Shown here: piece by piece, positions 21,105 to 32,489 of the stretch
Layout of the letters: each line of letters starts with the position of its first letter
Position numbering within the stretch: position 1 is the first letter of the stretch
Origin: Eremothecium cymbalariae DBVPG#7215
Taxonomy: Eukaryota > Ascomycota > Saccharomycetes > Saccharomycetales > Saccharomycetaceae
NCBI RefSeq assembly: GCF_000235365.1
Contig: NC_016453.1
Span: forward strand, 62,001 to 126,000
Reading direction: 5' to 3'
Length of the DNA stretch: 64,000 bases
Notes under the pieces: generated by a model
What the model saw: only the letters and a program-made list of their open reading frames with translations
The model's database searches: none
What the model was told of the DNA's origin: nothing
Program-made: the position numbers and the translations under genes

Positions 21105-22633
21105 ATGTCAAGCAATAATCTAGGATTTTTAGAGGCGATTATAGATCCAGATAGAACCGCGACGTCGGAGTCGTACGTAGCCGCGCAGGGTAATATTCAA
21201 GTTGAACCTTGTAAGATGATAAAGTTTGGGCGGAATATTGAGGAATGCGATGTGGTTTTGAACCATCCTTCAGTGTCTAGTGTGCATTGCATGGTGTGGG
21301 GGATTCAATTTGACGCTGAAAGTGTCCCAATGTGTTACATCAAGGATAGTTCACTAAATGGGACATATGTAAACGGGCAGGTTCTGCTTAAAGGCGAATG
21401 CTACATCTTACAAGATGGTGACATTATTAGTATTCCCAATGACTGTGAATTTCGGTTCGCCAGTGTGATGAGTTCATACTCGCCACAACTGTTTGAGCAG
21501 CTAGGGATACAACGGAGAGTTGGAGACTGGGAGATCACACCTCAAATAGTGGGAAGCGGGACGTTCGGGCAGGTCCTAGTGGCCGAACGGCGAACGGTAC
21601 AAGATAAACACAAGCCGTTGAATTATGCCGTCAAAGTGATACGCATGAAGAAAGAGACAATTGCCAAAGAAGCTAGCATCCTAGTAAGATTGGATCACGT
21701 AAGTGGCTTTTTATTTAAACCCTTTAAATTAAAAAGGGGTGTAAGCAGTGAAGTTTTATGTCCATATCGTTCGTCAGAATACTAACAACTTTACAGCCTA
21801 ATGTGGTTAAGGTACACCACACATACCTTGACGAAAATGACAATGTATATATATTTGAGGATCTTGTTGCCGGTGGCGATTTATTTTCATACCTAGCAAA
21901 GAAGGACTGTTTGGCACCAATTTCCGAAACGGAGGCCCTTATTATTGTTTACCAAATTCTCCAGGCGTTAAAGTTTCTGCATTCAAAGGGAATCGTCCAT
22001 AGGGACTTAAAGCTGGATAACATCCTTCTATGCTCCCCAGAACCATGTAGCCGAATTGTGGTAGCCGATTTTGGCATCGCCAAAGATTTGCCTAATGCTC
22101 GTTCGCGAATGCACACCATTGTCGGGACCCCAGAGTATTGTGCTCCAGAGGTGGGTTTCAAGGCCGATAGAAACTCATACAGAAACATCTCTAGAGCCAC
22201 TACTTTGGAACAACAAGGTTACGACTTCAAGTGCGATATGTGGTCTTTAGGGGTTATGACGCACATAATGCTAACTGGGATATCGCCTTTTTATGGTGAT
22301 GGGACAGAAGCTTCTATTATTCGCAATGTGAAAATGGGGAAGCTCAACTTTAGTGCAAAGCAGTGGGTTAACATCAGTGATGCTGCTAAATCCTTTGTTC
22401 GGCAATTGCTTGAAGTCAATGCCGATAACAGGATGGGTGTTAACGATTGTTTCAAACATGTATGGGTCGCAAAACATCGCAGCCACTTGGAAAGGATCTA
22501 CTTTAAAAAGATTATGGGAGAGCCGGTCCCCATAAACGTAAAGGAGTCCTTGGAAACTGATTGGAAGAGAAAAGTGCCTAAATCGGTCATACTTTCTCCA
22601 GCCAGAATTCAGAAGAAAAAGTTGAGAAAGTAA
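21105..22633 (+). CDS. MEK1: Meiotic checkpoint kinase Mek1, spliced: join(21105..21698, 21797..22633)
   Basis: Mek1 is the meiosis-specific kinase that acts with Hop1 and Red1 on chromosome axes to steer break repair to the homologue. Spliced, the protein has about 476 residues (S. cerevisiae 497). An N-terminal FHA domain covers about 40-120 (KFGRNIEECD, SSVHC, NGTYVNG). The kinase domain has the glycine loop VGSGTFGQV, AVKVI lysine, HRDLKLDN, DFG and GTPEYCAPEV. The first exon ends LVRLDH and the second begins PNVVKVHHTY, giving the unbroken family block LDHPNVVKV. The start is the ATG at 21105, not the GTG one codon earlier. Neighbours match YOR351C-YOR350C. Confidence 0.93.
21699..21796 (+). 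other. MEK1 intron, 98 bases
   Basis: The intron starts GTAAGT, has a perfect TACTAAC branch point at 21780-21786 and ends TTACAG. It falls between codons, and its length is not a multiple of three, so unspliced RNA would stop soon after the FHA domain and the start of the kinase. An AAACCCTT at 21717-21724 matches the Mer1 splicing enhancer AYACCCUY at seven of eight positions. Confidence 0.93.
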
Positions 22634-22917
22634 TTCTTATTGAGACCCGATCCATAACAAGCAATCTACATATAGGACAATCTGACTAAGGGCATGTTAT
22701 TTCAATTTGGTTAGAAGGGGTTTTTCCATAACATTTCATTGTTCTACTGAGAAATTTCTGTTAGCGATCTTGATTATGTCATTATGCATATGCTTCGTCT
22801 TTAATGATTAGTTTGGGTGCTCATCAAATTAAGTCTAATCAATATCTCATTAGCAACCCATATATACTTTATTTATCGCAATTTTGCTGCATATTTTGAT
22901 AGCCCCAAGGTTGTGTA

Positions 22918-24825
22918 ATGCTGGTTAAGAATCCCATGAAGCGTCTCAGCAGGAATAGCACAGATTCTATTGCTGAGTTGTTGCGTTCGGTGCTTGGCGA
23001 AAATGTCATAAACCCACAGAAACAACAAAATATTGCAAATAGGCAAGGAAGCCGTATTGAACATATTCTGGTTAATTCGTGGTATCGAAGGAGTTCAGAT
23101 GCTGTTACTGGGGGAAGAAATGTGTTGAACTGTGATAATATATTGAAAAGTTTGACTAAGTTGCGAAAGCAGCGAGAATTCCACGACTATTTCTTACTGC
23201 TGAGACTTCTCCAGTTTAACAAAGTAAGCTTTGTTAATAGTAAAGGGGAATATCTTGACACCCAAAGTCGTGTGGGGCCTTTACTGTACAATGAATTAAG
23301 TAAAGCCCTAAGTTTAATAAGTCATAGATGTACTATACGTGAGGCTAAGACGTTAGCTCAAATCGTTGTTAGTTTGCTGAATGACTATAACCAAGCCGGC
23401 GAACAAACTGCACCACTCAATGTCAAGCTGAATATTTTGTACAGGTGCGCTCAGGTAGCCGGTACAGCTAAATCATGGAATATCGTTGAAGCAGCATTGA
23501 AAGAGATCAGAAAACAAGCGAAATACTTAGCTGGAGAGGATGTTGAGCTTGTAATTCATTATGGGTATCTGAATTTTTACCTGATTTCAGATCAGACATT
23601 TTTATTGAAACGATACTTTGAAAACAATATAGAACATATGACTGGAATCGAAAGTCAATTGTTTGCATCCCTATTATCAAATATTTTATTAAAAGCAACG
23701 AACTACGGAAGTGAGAGCTTTGCAGCCAAAGTGTTAGCAAAGATGAAGGAGAATAACTTTACTTTGGAAAAATCGCATTTGGAGATGCTACAAGCAAAAA
23801 TAGAGAAAAATGGGTATCTGAGCCTTGCTTTAATGTTGGAGAGCATTGAGCCAGCTTATAAATCACCATTTAATCCGTTGATATCACATGAAGAGGCAAC
23901 TTTTGATCACTATGTTGATGTCTTTTCCTTATCCGAAATAGACTTCTTCTCAAGTCCTGTTAGTGTTGATTTTATTTTGGACAAAGTACCTCAATTTTCA
24001 GATGTTGAAGAATATGTTACATTCATTTGCAAAAGACTTTTAAAGGAGTTCCGGAATGAATCTGCAAGAGTCATGTTACTAGATATAGTGTTACGTCATA
24101 TCTGCAGCACCCGAAAACTAGGCTTTGCTCTGTTGGTCTTGAAATCTATAATTGAAGTACATGGTATGGGTAAATATTTTGTTGATACGCGAAGACTTGC
24201 CTCAAGGAACAGCATATCTGAATTTCATCTCTTTTTTCCTCCAATAGCTCGAAGTAATTCTTCTTGCCTAACTGCTGCATATCTTTTCAAGTACCTCAAA
24301 GATGAATATCCTCTTGACTTCAAATTTACTAAGTATGATTACTATGCTTTGGTAAGATCAGCAATTTCAGCGAGTAATTTGGATCTTCTACACTATTACA
24401 TGTATCATTTGATCCTGGATTGGGGTCATAAATCGTTGATACATAGTGGAGGATCTTTAAATTGGAATCTTCCTGTTAATTTATTAAAGCTGATTAGTGA
24501 TTCGTTTCATAAAAAAGACGTTAAAACAATAAGCCAAACACTTGAGGATACTTTGTTTTGGTATAAATCAAGTTATGATCAAAAAGGGACTGTGCCCCAG
24601 ATATCGGTGGAGATATTGAATAACATAATTCTAAAAACAGCACCAGCTGTAATAAATGAATTTCCCAAATTATTGCCTCTCCAAATGATGAAACACTCAG
24701 TAAATACATATGATGGTTATCAATATCGGATAGACCAGGCTAATAAGAGTGATCTCATGAGTATAGTGAAATCTTTGCATGAGACGCTACATGCTGAGAG
24801 TTGTGTTGAAGAAACACCACTTTAA
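22918..24825 (+). CDS. MNE1: Mne1-like mitochondrial RNA-splicing factor
   Basis: The 635-residue protein has a basic N-terminus (LVKNPMKRLSRNS) fitting mitochondrial import and a long run of alpha-helical repeats, with no catalytic motif that I can see. S. cerevisiae Mne1 (663 residues) is a mitochondrial matrix protein needed for splicing a group I intron of COX1 RNA. The assignment rests mainly on length and on position between MEK1 and CIN1 (YOR351C-YOR350C-YOR349W), because the sequence evolves fast. The frame is intact. Confidence 0.7.
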   Translation: MLVKNPMKRLSRNSTDSIAELLRSVLGENVINPQKQQNIANRQGSRIEHILVNSWYRRSSDAVTGGRNVLNCDNILKSLTKLRKQREFHDYFLLLRLLQFNKVSFVNSKGEYLDTQSRVGPLLYNELSKALSLISHRCTIREAKTLAQIVVSLLNDYNQAGEQTAPLNVKLNILYRCAQVAGTAKSWNIVEAALKEIRKQAKYLAGEDVELVIHYGYLNFYLISDQTFLLKRYFENNIEHMTGIESQLFASLLSNILLKATNYGSESFAAKVLAKMKENNFTLEKSHLEMLQAKIEKNGYLSLALMLESIEPAYKSPFNPLISHEEATFDHYVDVFSLSEIDFFSSPVSVDFILDKVPQFSDVEEYVTFICKRLLKEFRNESARVMLLDIVLRHICSTRKLGFALLVLKSIIEVHGMGKYFVDTRRLASRNSISEFHLFFPPIARSNSSCLTAAYLFKYLKDEYPLDFKFTKYDYYALVRSAISASNLDLLHYYMYHLILDWGHKSLIHSGGSLNWNLPVNLLKLISDSFHKKDVKTISQTLEDTLFWYKSSYDQKGTVPQISVEILNNIILKTAPAVINEFPKLLPLQMMKHSVNTYDGYQYRIDQANKSDLMSIVKSLHETLHAESCVEETPL

Positions 24826-24866
24826 TGCCGTTCCGTTGTTGTATTTAACTAAATATATAAACAGTT

Positions 24867-27800
24867 TCACACCAGAAATAGTTCGGATTCGTTAACTGCT
24901 TCCAAAGCAGAATATTCTGGGAGAAAAATATTTGAATTTGAGCCCAGCTTGTTAGCAACAATAAACTTGTTGTGCTCTAGCAATATCATAACTAGGGCGT
25001 CTAAAGAAGCCTGCTTTATTGATGTTGCAGTTTTGGTTTTCGAGGTATTGAGAAGTTTCCACAAGGTTCGAATTATGAGATTAGTGAAATTCACAGAGTT
25101 AGCTTTGTCTTCTGCATTATTGAATTCAGATATACAAAGCAAAGGCATTGCACTAATCACTGTTAGCTTTAACTTAATATTACTCTTCACTAGCTGCAAG
25201 TTGTAAAACTTAGCAAATACGCCTCTGTAATTGAAGTTAGGATTAATAACTATACCTGACTCCATTATTCGATGCCAAAATGTAAGCATTGAGATAGTTG
25301 TTTTGATTATATCTCTAGAAGGAGAACCTAATTTGTTTCTTCTCGAATAAACACCGTTTAGACTTCGGAGCTCTTTAGATGAAGGAACTATCCTAACCAA
25401 TTCGTTCAATAGCTCTAATTGTTCTTCGGGCTCCAATGTCTTGTAGTATCTTAAAAAGGCATCAATTGCAGATGTAATCTTCTTGTCAGTGGAATGAATA
25501 GCCCCTGCATTGATCATATACCCTGTCCAAAATTCCCGGTTGTATTTAAAGTGAGAATCATAAAATGAAAGAAGTTGGGAATTGAAAGAAATTGATTCTT
25601 CTCGAAATTCACCATAAAAAGTAAGCAACACGTCAAAACTACGTTGTCTCAAATCATCTTGTGGTTCAGCAGCCAACCTTAATAATTTTTCACAAAACTT
25701 TTGTTTGAGTGTTTCTATCTCAGTAAAAGCTAATGTATTCTGTTGAAGCAACTTTACCACACTAGTCCGCACTAATCGTCCAACATCACCTTGTTCAGTA
25801 ATAGTATAATCATCCAGCAATTCCAATAAATCTGATAATAGGTCAGAATTTTGAATATTGGGAATATTTTCAACCATTGAATCGATTAATTTGGATTTAG
25901 CATTACAATCCATGCTCGGTAATAGTTGGTAAAAAGATTCAATGAATGTCGAAGTTTTTATTTGTGTCAAAGCAGCGCAACATAGATGATTGTTAAAATT
26001 GATAAATTTATAGTATGTTTTCCAAAAGGATGTTTTGCAAGCTTCGTCAAGAAATGATGTCGATCCATCTTTTGAAGCACGACGCACAATACACTTAAAC
26101 AAATCCCCAATCTCATCGATACTTGTGTTAGTATTATTAACAGATCTAAGTGCTTGAAATAGTTCGGCTATGAGAACATTAGTGAGTTTCAAATCAGAAT
26201 CATAAACAATAAATCTTAAGTAACATAGAACCTTAAAAGATTCTGTAGGGGCTCCAGACTTTGTAAAACCGCTACCCAGAATTACTTGGAAGCACTCTTT
26301 TGCAACATTAATGCCTTCATCATTGTGCATGTCAAATGGTAAAGTAGTGAATAGATGGATAAACCGACATGAACTTAATACAGTTAATACAGACTGCTTC
26401 CCAAACTTTAAGATCTTCCGATAGAACTCGTGTTTACCCTCTACTGTTTTGAAGTGTATATTGTACAAAGTGGGAATAATTGCACAGCTCAATTTCACAA
26501 TGTGCAAGTTATGGTTCTTAGAAATCTCGTAATCTATCAACCACTTGAAGATAAAGTTAATATATTCTGGAAATGGTTCATATAAATGGAATAGTTTAAT
26601 TAGATTGTCAGTGAAATTAACATTTAAATTTGTCACTGATATCTCAATTAGTCGTAATATAAGATCATAAGGGAGAAGATCTGAGCCATGTCTACCAAGT
26701 AGTTCTTGTAATGCAGCGTTAGAAGATCGCCTGATAATTAATTCATAATCAGTAATTGAATTCATCAATAAATGCATCATCATAGATCTGTTGACTTCGA
26801 TAGGAAGTTTAGTATGATTTCTTGCAACTGACCAGCAAATAAAGTTTGTAGCATCTCTGATATGGTGGCCTTGGATATTTGTAATTACCAGTTGCTGAAA
26901 AACTATTGTTATAGGGACAATTTGTGAACATATCAATTTCAGATGTTCTGAGCCTAATAACCTGAACCTGGCAAGTTCTGCAATAATTAACAGATAGCTA
27001 TGCAATACTTCACTATCAATAGATTCCGGGAACCTTATCGAAAATTAAATCAACAGTATCATGAATTGAAGTATTAATCAACTCCATAGCCAGATCATCG
27101 TCGTAAGCATTTACTATGTTCACAACCTTAGCGAAAGTGCGCGCCAGTTTAAAACGGAAACCAGTATGCGGCAAATGTGTACACTGCAAACAAAACGAGA
27201 TAAGGTTCTCCACTGCTTCCCAGTCAGTTCTAGCGGCATTTAACCAGCATAGCTTAGGTATCAATTTCAATTTATTAATACCCTGTTCCTCAGTCGTGAA
27301 CTCCTCTTCTATCAAATCACTTGTTATTCGACTCAACAATGCGGAATTTATAAATTCAGTTTGCAAACTCGTAGACTTAGTAATCAAGTGCTTAAAAACT
27401 AAGTTAAGGGTACCATTGTCTACACTATTTTCCGCTTTACATTTCCAAAATAGATTTTTGTTTCTGATAAAAAGTTCAGAATGGATGCCATTTACAATTG
27501 GGCGAAACAACGAGGAACTTTTGAATTGAGCGGCTATTTCATAAACTTCGCTATCATTTTCTAATTTAAAAGGTGACATAATGAGTAGATGCAACCATAT
27601 CAGTAAAAGGTAATTCAATTGCCATGGACCAGTTTTCCCGTTTTCCTTTAAAAGTAAAAGCAGCTTTGGTAATAAATAAATATCAGCATCCAACTGTCTC
27701 ATACTTTTCTTCCATGAGCTCACCTTGCAAAAGTTGTAAAATACCTCACTTATACACACCTGTTCCTCATAAGATTTGGTCAAAACCCCCTGGGTTAATG

Positions 27801-27948
27801 TAGCAATGAAATGAGGTAGGCTTCTGTCCAACAGTAAGGGATCTGTTTGAAATTGATTGATAGCATCAATCGTCTGCGAAACCAAAGATAGATCGACTAA
27901 ACCACGGGCAATCTGAGACAAAGTCTCTTCAACAGTATTCAAATCCAT
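24867..27948 (-). CDS. CIN1: Tubulin-folding cofactor D (Cin1), frame broken near 27028
   Basis: Cofactor D helps fold beta-tubulin and assemble the alpha/beta dimer. Two frames cover it: the first (from the ATG at 27948; the upstream GTG is ignored) ends FDKVPGIY-stop, and the second runs on as PESIDSEVLHSYLLIIAEL. Removing one base from the CCC run (GGG at 27028-27030 on the + strand) joins KV to PESIDSEV. The joined protein has about 1026 residues; S. cerevisiae Cin1 has 1014. The sequence is all-helical and HEAT-repeat-like throughout, as expected. It converges with MNE1, as in YOR350C/YOR349W. Confidence 0.85.
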
Positions 27949-28463
27949 TCTTAACACTAGAGTGTAATAGTTTCTAACGTATTCGATCCTCACTCTTACA
28001 ATATAAAGAAAGGAAATTCATGACTATATTCCCCGTGACGCGTGATAATATGTATTCTAAAAGGTAGCGAAGTTTCAAGAATTAGCCTTTTAATGTTCTA
28101 AATAATGTTTAACACTCAAAACCTGACAGAAATTTGAAATTATAAGGTAAACAATAACAATAAAATATACTAAATAATTCATAGGATGCTTTGTTATACA
28201 TATTGCACGACTAGTACTATATCAAAAATTTCAGGGAACTTCAAAGCAGCAGGAGTTGTCACTGTAGGTTTAATACGCTATTTCTTCTACTCTGCTTGTA
28301 AAAGTATCTTTTTATGAATCTCAAATATTATATCATAATGTACATATATTACTTATTTATACTTTCTATTTCCGCTTCTCAATATTTTGGAATCGGTTTT
28401 AGCTCTATCAACTGATGCAAAGTGCTAGGAAAACAGAGGAAGATAATTCTCAGCTTGTGGCAG
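27949..28463. other. CIN1 upstream / RPA43 3' region
   Basis: AT-rich spacer of about 500 bases. I see no gene or clear site. Confidence 0.45.
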
Positions 28464-29372
28464 CTAGTCGCTATGACTAGAATCGCTGTCACTAGAATCT
28501 TTCTCATAAACAATCTCATCGCCGTTATCTTCCTTAACGACACTTAATTCCAAGTCCTTGTGAGATTCTTTATTTTCCTGAAATACCTCATCATCAAATA
28601 CAATCTTGGTATTAGATACAACTGGTAAGTTCTCTGCCTGAGAGCGGGAAGCGCAATCTTCGTTTAATAAGGAACCTTCCAAGGAAACCATCCTCCCAGT
28701 GGTGTATACTTTTTTGATTGTAAATTTAAGCTTTCCATCAATTTGTTTACCGTTGCTATCAACCCAGTGTCCTAGCGAACGACTCCTCTTAACGCCAATA
28801 GAGTCTTGACCGTTTTCACCCATAGTCGATCCACTTTCATCAGTATGAATAAAAGTCCAATTATTTGGTATACTATTTTTTTTAATTGACGCATTAAATG
28901 CATCGTGGATCAATAAACCAATGTGCGAAGCGGACTGTATAAAGATCCAACCTTCTACTATATCGCCGATTTGTGGGGACCAGACGATGAGATTTAACTG
29001 ACACCAGGTGAACCCAAAGGGCGTGTCTGGAGTTAATTTAATAAGGCTGTGAGCTGGAGAATCGGTTGAATCTTCACTTAATGGGTCTTCACTCAGAATG
29101 CTAACATTTTCATAACCAAGTATTACTCCAGAGACATCTGCGTTGTATTTCATTACCATAGGGTTTAAATGCTGCCTCTTTATGCCTTCTAATGGTTGCT
29201 GTTGATAAACAGGTGCCAATGAAACATACAGGGACACCGGAATACGCACAATGCATTGAGAAGTATTGCTTTCAGGATCAATTGGATTTTTGCATAGCCT
29301 GGTATGTTTTCTAATGAATTTTAAGGCCTTCAATTGCGATGGAGAAACCTTCTTTGCAACCATGTTCTCCAT
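28464..29372 (-). CDS. RPA43: RNA polymerase I subunit Rpa43
   Basis: Rpa43 forms the Pol I stalk with Rpa14 and contacts the initiation factor Rrn3. The 302-residue protein (S. cerevisiae 326) has an Rpb7-like N-terminal part ([33 protein letters not shown]), an OB-fold-like middle ([43 protein letters not shown]), and an acidic Ser/Asp tail ([11 protein letters not shown]). The upstream flank contains a perfect PAC element and an RRPE-like element, consistent with the ribosome-biogenesis regulon. In S. cerevisiae it is a direct divergent neighbour of RPA190; here two other genes lie between. Confidence 0.92.
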   Translation of the reverse strand: MENMVAKKVSPSQLKALKFIRKHTRLCKNPIDPESNTSQCIVRIPVSLYVSLAPVYQQQPLEGIKRQHLNPMVMKYNADVSGVILGYENVSILSEDPLSEDSTDSPAHSLIKLTPDTPFGFTWCQLNLIVWSPQIGDIVEGWIFIQSASHIGLLIHDAFNASIKKNSIPNNWTFIHTDESGSTMGENGQDSIGVKRSRSLGHWVDSNGKQIDGKLKFTIKKVYTTGRMVSLEGSLLNEDCASRSQAENLPVVSNTKIVFDDEVFQENKESHKDLELSVVKEDNGDEIVYEKDSSDSDSSHSD

Positions 29373-29469
29373 TGTTTTATAATAAATAGTTCAAGGTCCA
29401 CAAACCTTAACACAACCAAATAACCACTTCACCCTTTGAGTTGGCCTTGAGACTGGCTATCTTGCTCAT

Positions 29470-29477
29470 CTCATCGC
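29470..29477 (-). promoter_or_regulatory. PAC element (GCGATGAG) upstream of RPA43
   Basis: CTCATCGC on the + strand is the exact reverse complement of the PAC core. It lies about 100 bases before the RPA43 start, the usual spacing. PAC is bound by Dot6/Tod6 in yeast. Confidence 0.65.
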
Positions 29478-29502
29478 TAATTCAACTTCAGCTACCTAAT
29501 CC

Positions 29503-29515
29503 GAAAAATTTTTGA
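29503..29515 (-). promoter_or_regulatory. RRPE-like element upstream of RPA43
   Basis: GAAAAATTTTTGA matches the A-tract/T-tract RRPE motif (Stb3 site in yeast). It lies ~25 bases beyond the PAC element, the classic pairing for ribosome-biogenesis genes. Confidence 0.55.
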
Positions 29516-29777
29516 CTTGCAGGAAAAGAAATGCCTCCGTGAAAAATGACTACTACAAAAGATCTGGCTGCATGCAATTTATTGTCACATGATCATAAAG
29601 TCCTTGGTATAATTATATAGATTTACCCATGTCAAATAAGTGCCTACGTATCGCGGTGCTTGAGCTCTAACCGTTTATAAAACCTTTTCGTTTAGTAAAT
29701 GTTCTTTTAAAATGTTCTTTAAAATCTTTCCTATTTACCCATTGGTATGTTGTATATGAACCACTTTCTGCTATATG

Positions 29778-32489
29778 TCAGACTGGGAATTGAAGTAAAA
29801 GATCCAATTCGTGGTCATTGAATAACAAAGTTAATTTATCAGTTTCTGGCTCCACTTCTAAGTTCGCAACATTAATATCAGGGGTTTTGAAAAGGACGTT
29901 ATTAAAATTATTCAGGTCAATGTTATTCCCATATAAATTAAATTGGCCAAGTTGAGTATTTTCAGAAATACTCCCCGTCCGTCGATCAGTTGAAATACCA
30001 TCGCCATTAGTAGGTTTAGAAGGGAGATTAGGATGTACCACCTGAGGTGGTAAGAAGGCGGAAGATTTTTTATCCGCTTGAAAATTTGAAGTACTGCCGT
30101 TCTGTTGTAAGAAGGAGCCAAATCCTGATTTGGCCCCTATCATTTTTTGCTGAGGCAGTTTCTCTGAACCAAGTGCAGTTGAAGAATAAGAGTCACCAAC
30201 TAGAGACGGTTCTAGTGACTGTGATTGTAATGAATCTTTAGATACAACTGTAGAGCTCCCTTTCTCGCCTGTAGTACTTAGCCCCTGTTTCTTACTTTTA
30301 CCATTCTCGTCACTTGATCCAGTCTCCGAAACTGGCCGCAACGCTTCCTTGATGTCCTTCATATCAGAACTAGCCCAGTTCATGTTTTTTGCACGTTCTC
30401 TATTATTTGAAACAAACCGATAAAGCTCCTGGGTCTTTATCACCATAGTTACCCAATTTTTTATGAGAGGAAACACCTCTTGTTTTAGGCACAACAACCT
30501 AAACACTTTGTTCGAACCATAAACAAGAGACTGCGGATTGCTTACATCTGTCTCATATATATGATTATCAGGATCCATCCATGGGAAGTAAATCCCATAG
30601 TTGCACTGAATTATGCAAATAAAAGCGGTAAAACTGTAAAAAGGAGAATTCAGCACTGGATTTGGGATCTTCAAATCTGATGGAGCCACAAGTGCGTCGT
30701 CAAACAAAGCACTAAGAATTTGGCAGAGTTCACGAGTTGCTTGAAAACACCTCCTTGCGTTCTCTTCCCAATAATCTTCCGAAGGGGGAGTACCAAACTT
30801 AGAGCCATCTGGCTTATCTACTGAATGTGGGAGGAATGGAAGAAACTCCCGAGTAATGAATATTATACTTAACAAATAGAGACAGTTCATCATAGGGAAT
30901 ATAGTATCCTTCCGCAGTGGGCTATTATTGTCCATATATTTTTCTTTAGACCACAACCATTCTTGGGGCAGTACCGTTCTCCAATCATTTAGTTCCTGCC
31001 AAAGTTGACCGATTATAGTAGAAGAGTCCCAAGGTTTGCAATTCTGACCTGCATCATAAGCCCCACCTATTAGATAACGATTTAGATCCCCCCAGATAGA
31101 GTATATTTTAATCAGGAATGCCTGCCTCTTACTTGTGATCGTAGCAGGATACTTTGAAAAGTATGAATTAAAATTCCTTAGGGTAAGGTATTGCCCGTTT
31201 TGTTTCTTTCGTGAGAAATCCAGATCTTCATTCATTGGAAGGTTATTCGTCAAGTTTGAGTCAATATTGATATTTTCTGATGGGAGTGGGTGAGATTGGT
31301 AATCCTGAATTACAAAGGAGCGATTTTCACCTGTGCAAATCACCCTATCAAGTAAGAAAGCGGACCAGTATGTTTTCATCTTAGTCTCCTGCAAAGCAGG
31401 CGATCCCCTGCACTTCTGTAAAAAGCTTTCATCAAAGAATAGTACTTGTATCATACGAGCTGCACAGCCATGCACCATCCAGGACATGTAATACTCATTA
31501 TGACCCCATTTATTAGTACACAAAAGAAGCAGTGCCTTGACAATCTCGATGTCCGGTTTTGCAAGCAGCAGGCCACGATTAAATATTGCGTCCATGGCCA
31601 ACTTTTCATAAACAAGATTCTTGACATTGAAGGCATCAGCACCAAGCCACTGGTATTCAAGAGACTTGTTTGGGGAAGAAACAGAGGTACAAGGACAATA
31701 AAATGAGGCCTGAGCCATTATCGCACCGATCAACACCGGATTCATGCTCGAAATTTCCTCAAATATATTATCCATGTTGAAGAAACGGAGCTCTGGGAAG
31801 TTTTCCCAAACCCTTTCGATAGCAGATAATACAACCTCATGGGGAATGCTGCGAGCCAAGTCATAGATCGTTTGAGTGTACAAAAATTGGGGATCGAACT
31901 TCCAAGAGGGCTCCCTAGTTTCCGACTTAACTGCACGCCCATCCTGTTCGAAAATTTTATCCATGTGGGAAAGAGAATTTTGCAAGTCATCAGCAGTGTT
32001 ACTCTGTCGAAACTCTTGTTGTGGTAGATGAAGCTCCTGCGGACCCGCACTTACGTCGTGCACATAAGAAAGTGGTTGGTTTTGCTGTTGGGGATAACGA
32101 AGCTGAGTATTGTTATCTGCCCGATACACATCCATAGGAAGCGGCTTCTTCCGTTTTTGTGCTCCATATGTGTGTTCATTATACATATGCGACTCTTGTT
32201 GCTGTTGCTGTTGTTTCTGCTGCTGCTGCTGCATCTGATTTGAGTCCGAGCTTGGAACGGAGAGGGGCTGCCGCTGTTCAAGCTTCTTCTGGTGATCATA
32301 CCCCGTAGGAAACGCTGTTGCATCTTGCGAATACGAAACTGCCTTCTTCCTCTTCTTTGTAGGAGGGAAAGAAAGAACACACTTCTCTGCTATACCCTTG
32401 TGCTGGCAGTACGAGCATGGTGGCTGATTATTGTGCACACATTTAATCTTATGGCCCCGGCACCTCGCACAGGCTAGTACTCTCCTCAT
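29778..32489 (-). CDS. Zn(II)2Cys6 transcription factor, unassigned
   Basis: A 903-residue regulator. The zinc cluster is at the very N-terminus with cysteines at 7, 10, 17, 25, 28 and 37, followed by a basic KKRKK patch. A Gln-rich stretch (~70-120) follows. The fungal-specific factor domain covers about 230-560 (HGCAARMIQVLFFDE, MKTYWSAFLLDRVICTGENRSF). The tail is Ser-rich and acidic, ending in a hydrophobic LLFNDHELDLLLQF that could be an activation segment. I first considered TEA1, but the collinear TEA1 position is at 58.6-60.5 kb, so synteny argues against it. The target genes are unknown. It is divergent from the CAX gene. Confidence 0.88.
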   Translation of the reverse strand: MRRVLACARCRGHKIKCVHNNQPPCSYCQHKGIAEKCVLSFPPTKKRKKAVSYSQDATAFPTGYDHQKKLEQRQPLSVPSSDSNQMQQQQQKQQQQQQESHMYNEHTYGAQKRKKPLPMDVYRADNNTQLRYPQQQNQPLSYVHDVSAGPQELHLPQQEFRQSNTADDLQNSLSHMDKIFEQDGRAVKSETREPSWKFDPQFLYTQTIYDLARSIPHEVVLSAIERVWENFPELRFFNMDNIFEEISSMNPVLIGAIMAQASFYCPCTSVSSPNKSLEYQWLGADAFNVKNLVYEKLAMDAIFNRGLLLAKPDIEIVKALLLLCTNKWGHNEYYMSWMVHGCAARMIQVLFFDESFLQKCRGSPALQETKMKTYWSAFLLDRVICTGENRSFVIQDYQSHPLPSENINIDSNLTNNLPMNEDLDFSRKKQNGQYLTLRNFNSYFSKYPATITSKRQAFLIKIYSIWGDLNRYLIGGAYDAGQNCKPWDSSTIIGQLWQELNDWRTVLPQEWLWSKEKYMDNNSPLRKDTIFPMMNCLYLLSIIFITREFLPFLPHSVDKPDGSKFGTPPSEDYWEENARRCFQATRELCQILSALFDDALVAPSDLKIPNPVLNSPFYSFTAFICIIQCNYGIYFPWMDPDNHIYETDVSNPQSLVYGSNKVFRLLCLKQEVFPLIKNWVTMVIKTQELYRFVSNNRERAKNMNWASSDMKDIKEALRPVSETGSSDENGKSKKQGLSTTGEKGSSTVVSKDSLQSQSLEPSLVGDSYSSTALGSEKLPQQKMIGAKSGFGSFLQQNGSTSNFQADKKSSAFLPPQVVHPNLPSKPTNGDGISTDRRTGSISENTQLGQFNLYGNNIDLNNFNNVLFKTPDINVANLEVEPETDKLTLLFNDHELDLLLQFPV

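Larger units (their letters stand above)
29373..29777. other. RPA43 promoter region
   Basis: About 400 bases between RPA43 and the 3' end of the zinc-cluster gene. The PAC and RRPE elements listed separately lie here. Confidence 0.55.

Noticed and set aside
29778..32489. Naming the intact zinc-cluster gene TEA1
   Set aside because: The KRE5-TEA1-YOR338W order places TEA1 at 58.6-60.5 kb, where a relic is found; this gene is elsewhere and I cannot match its sequence to Tea1.
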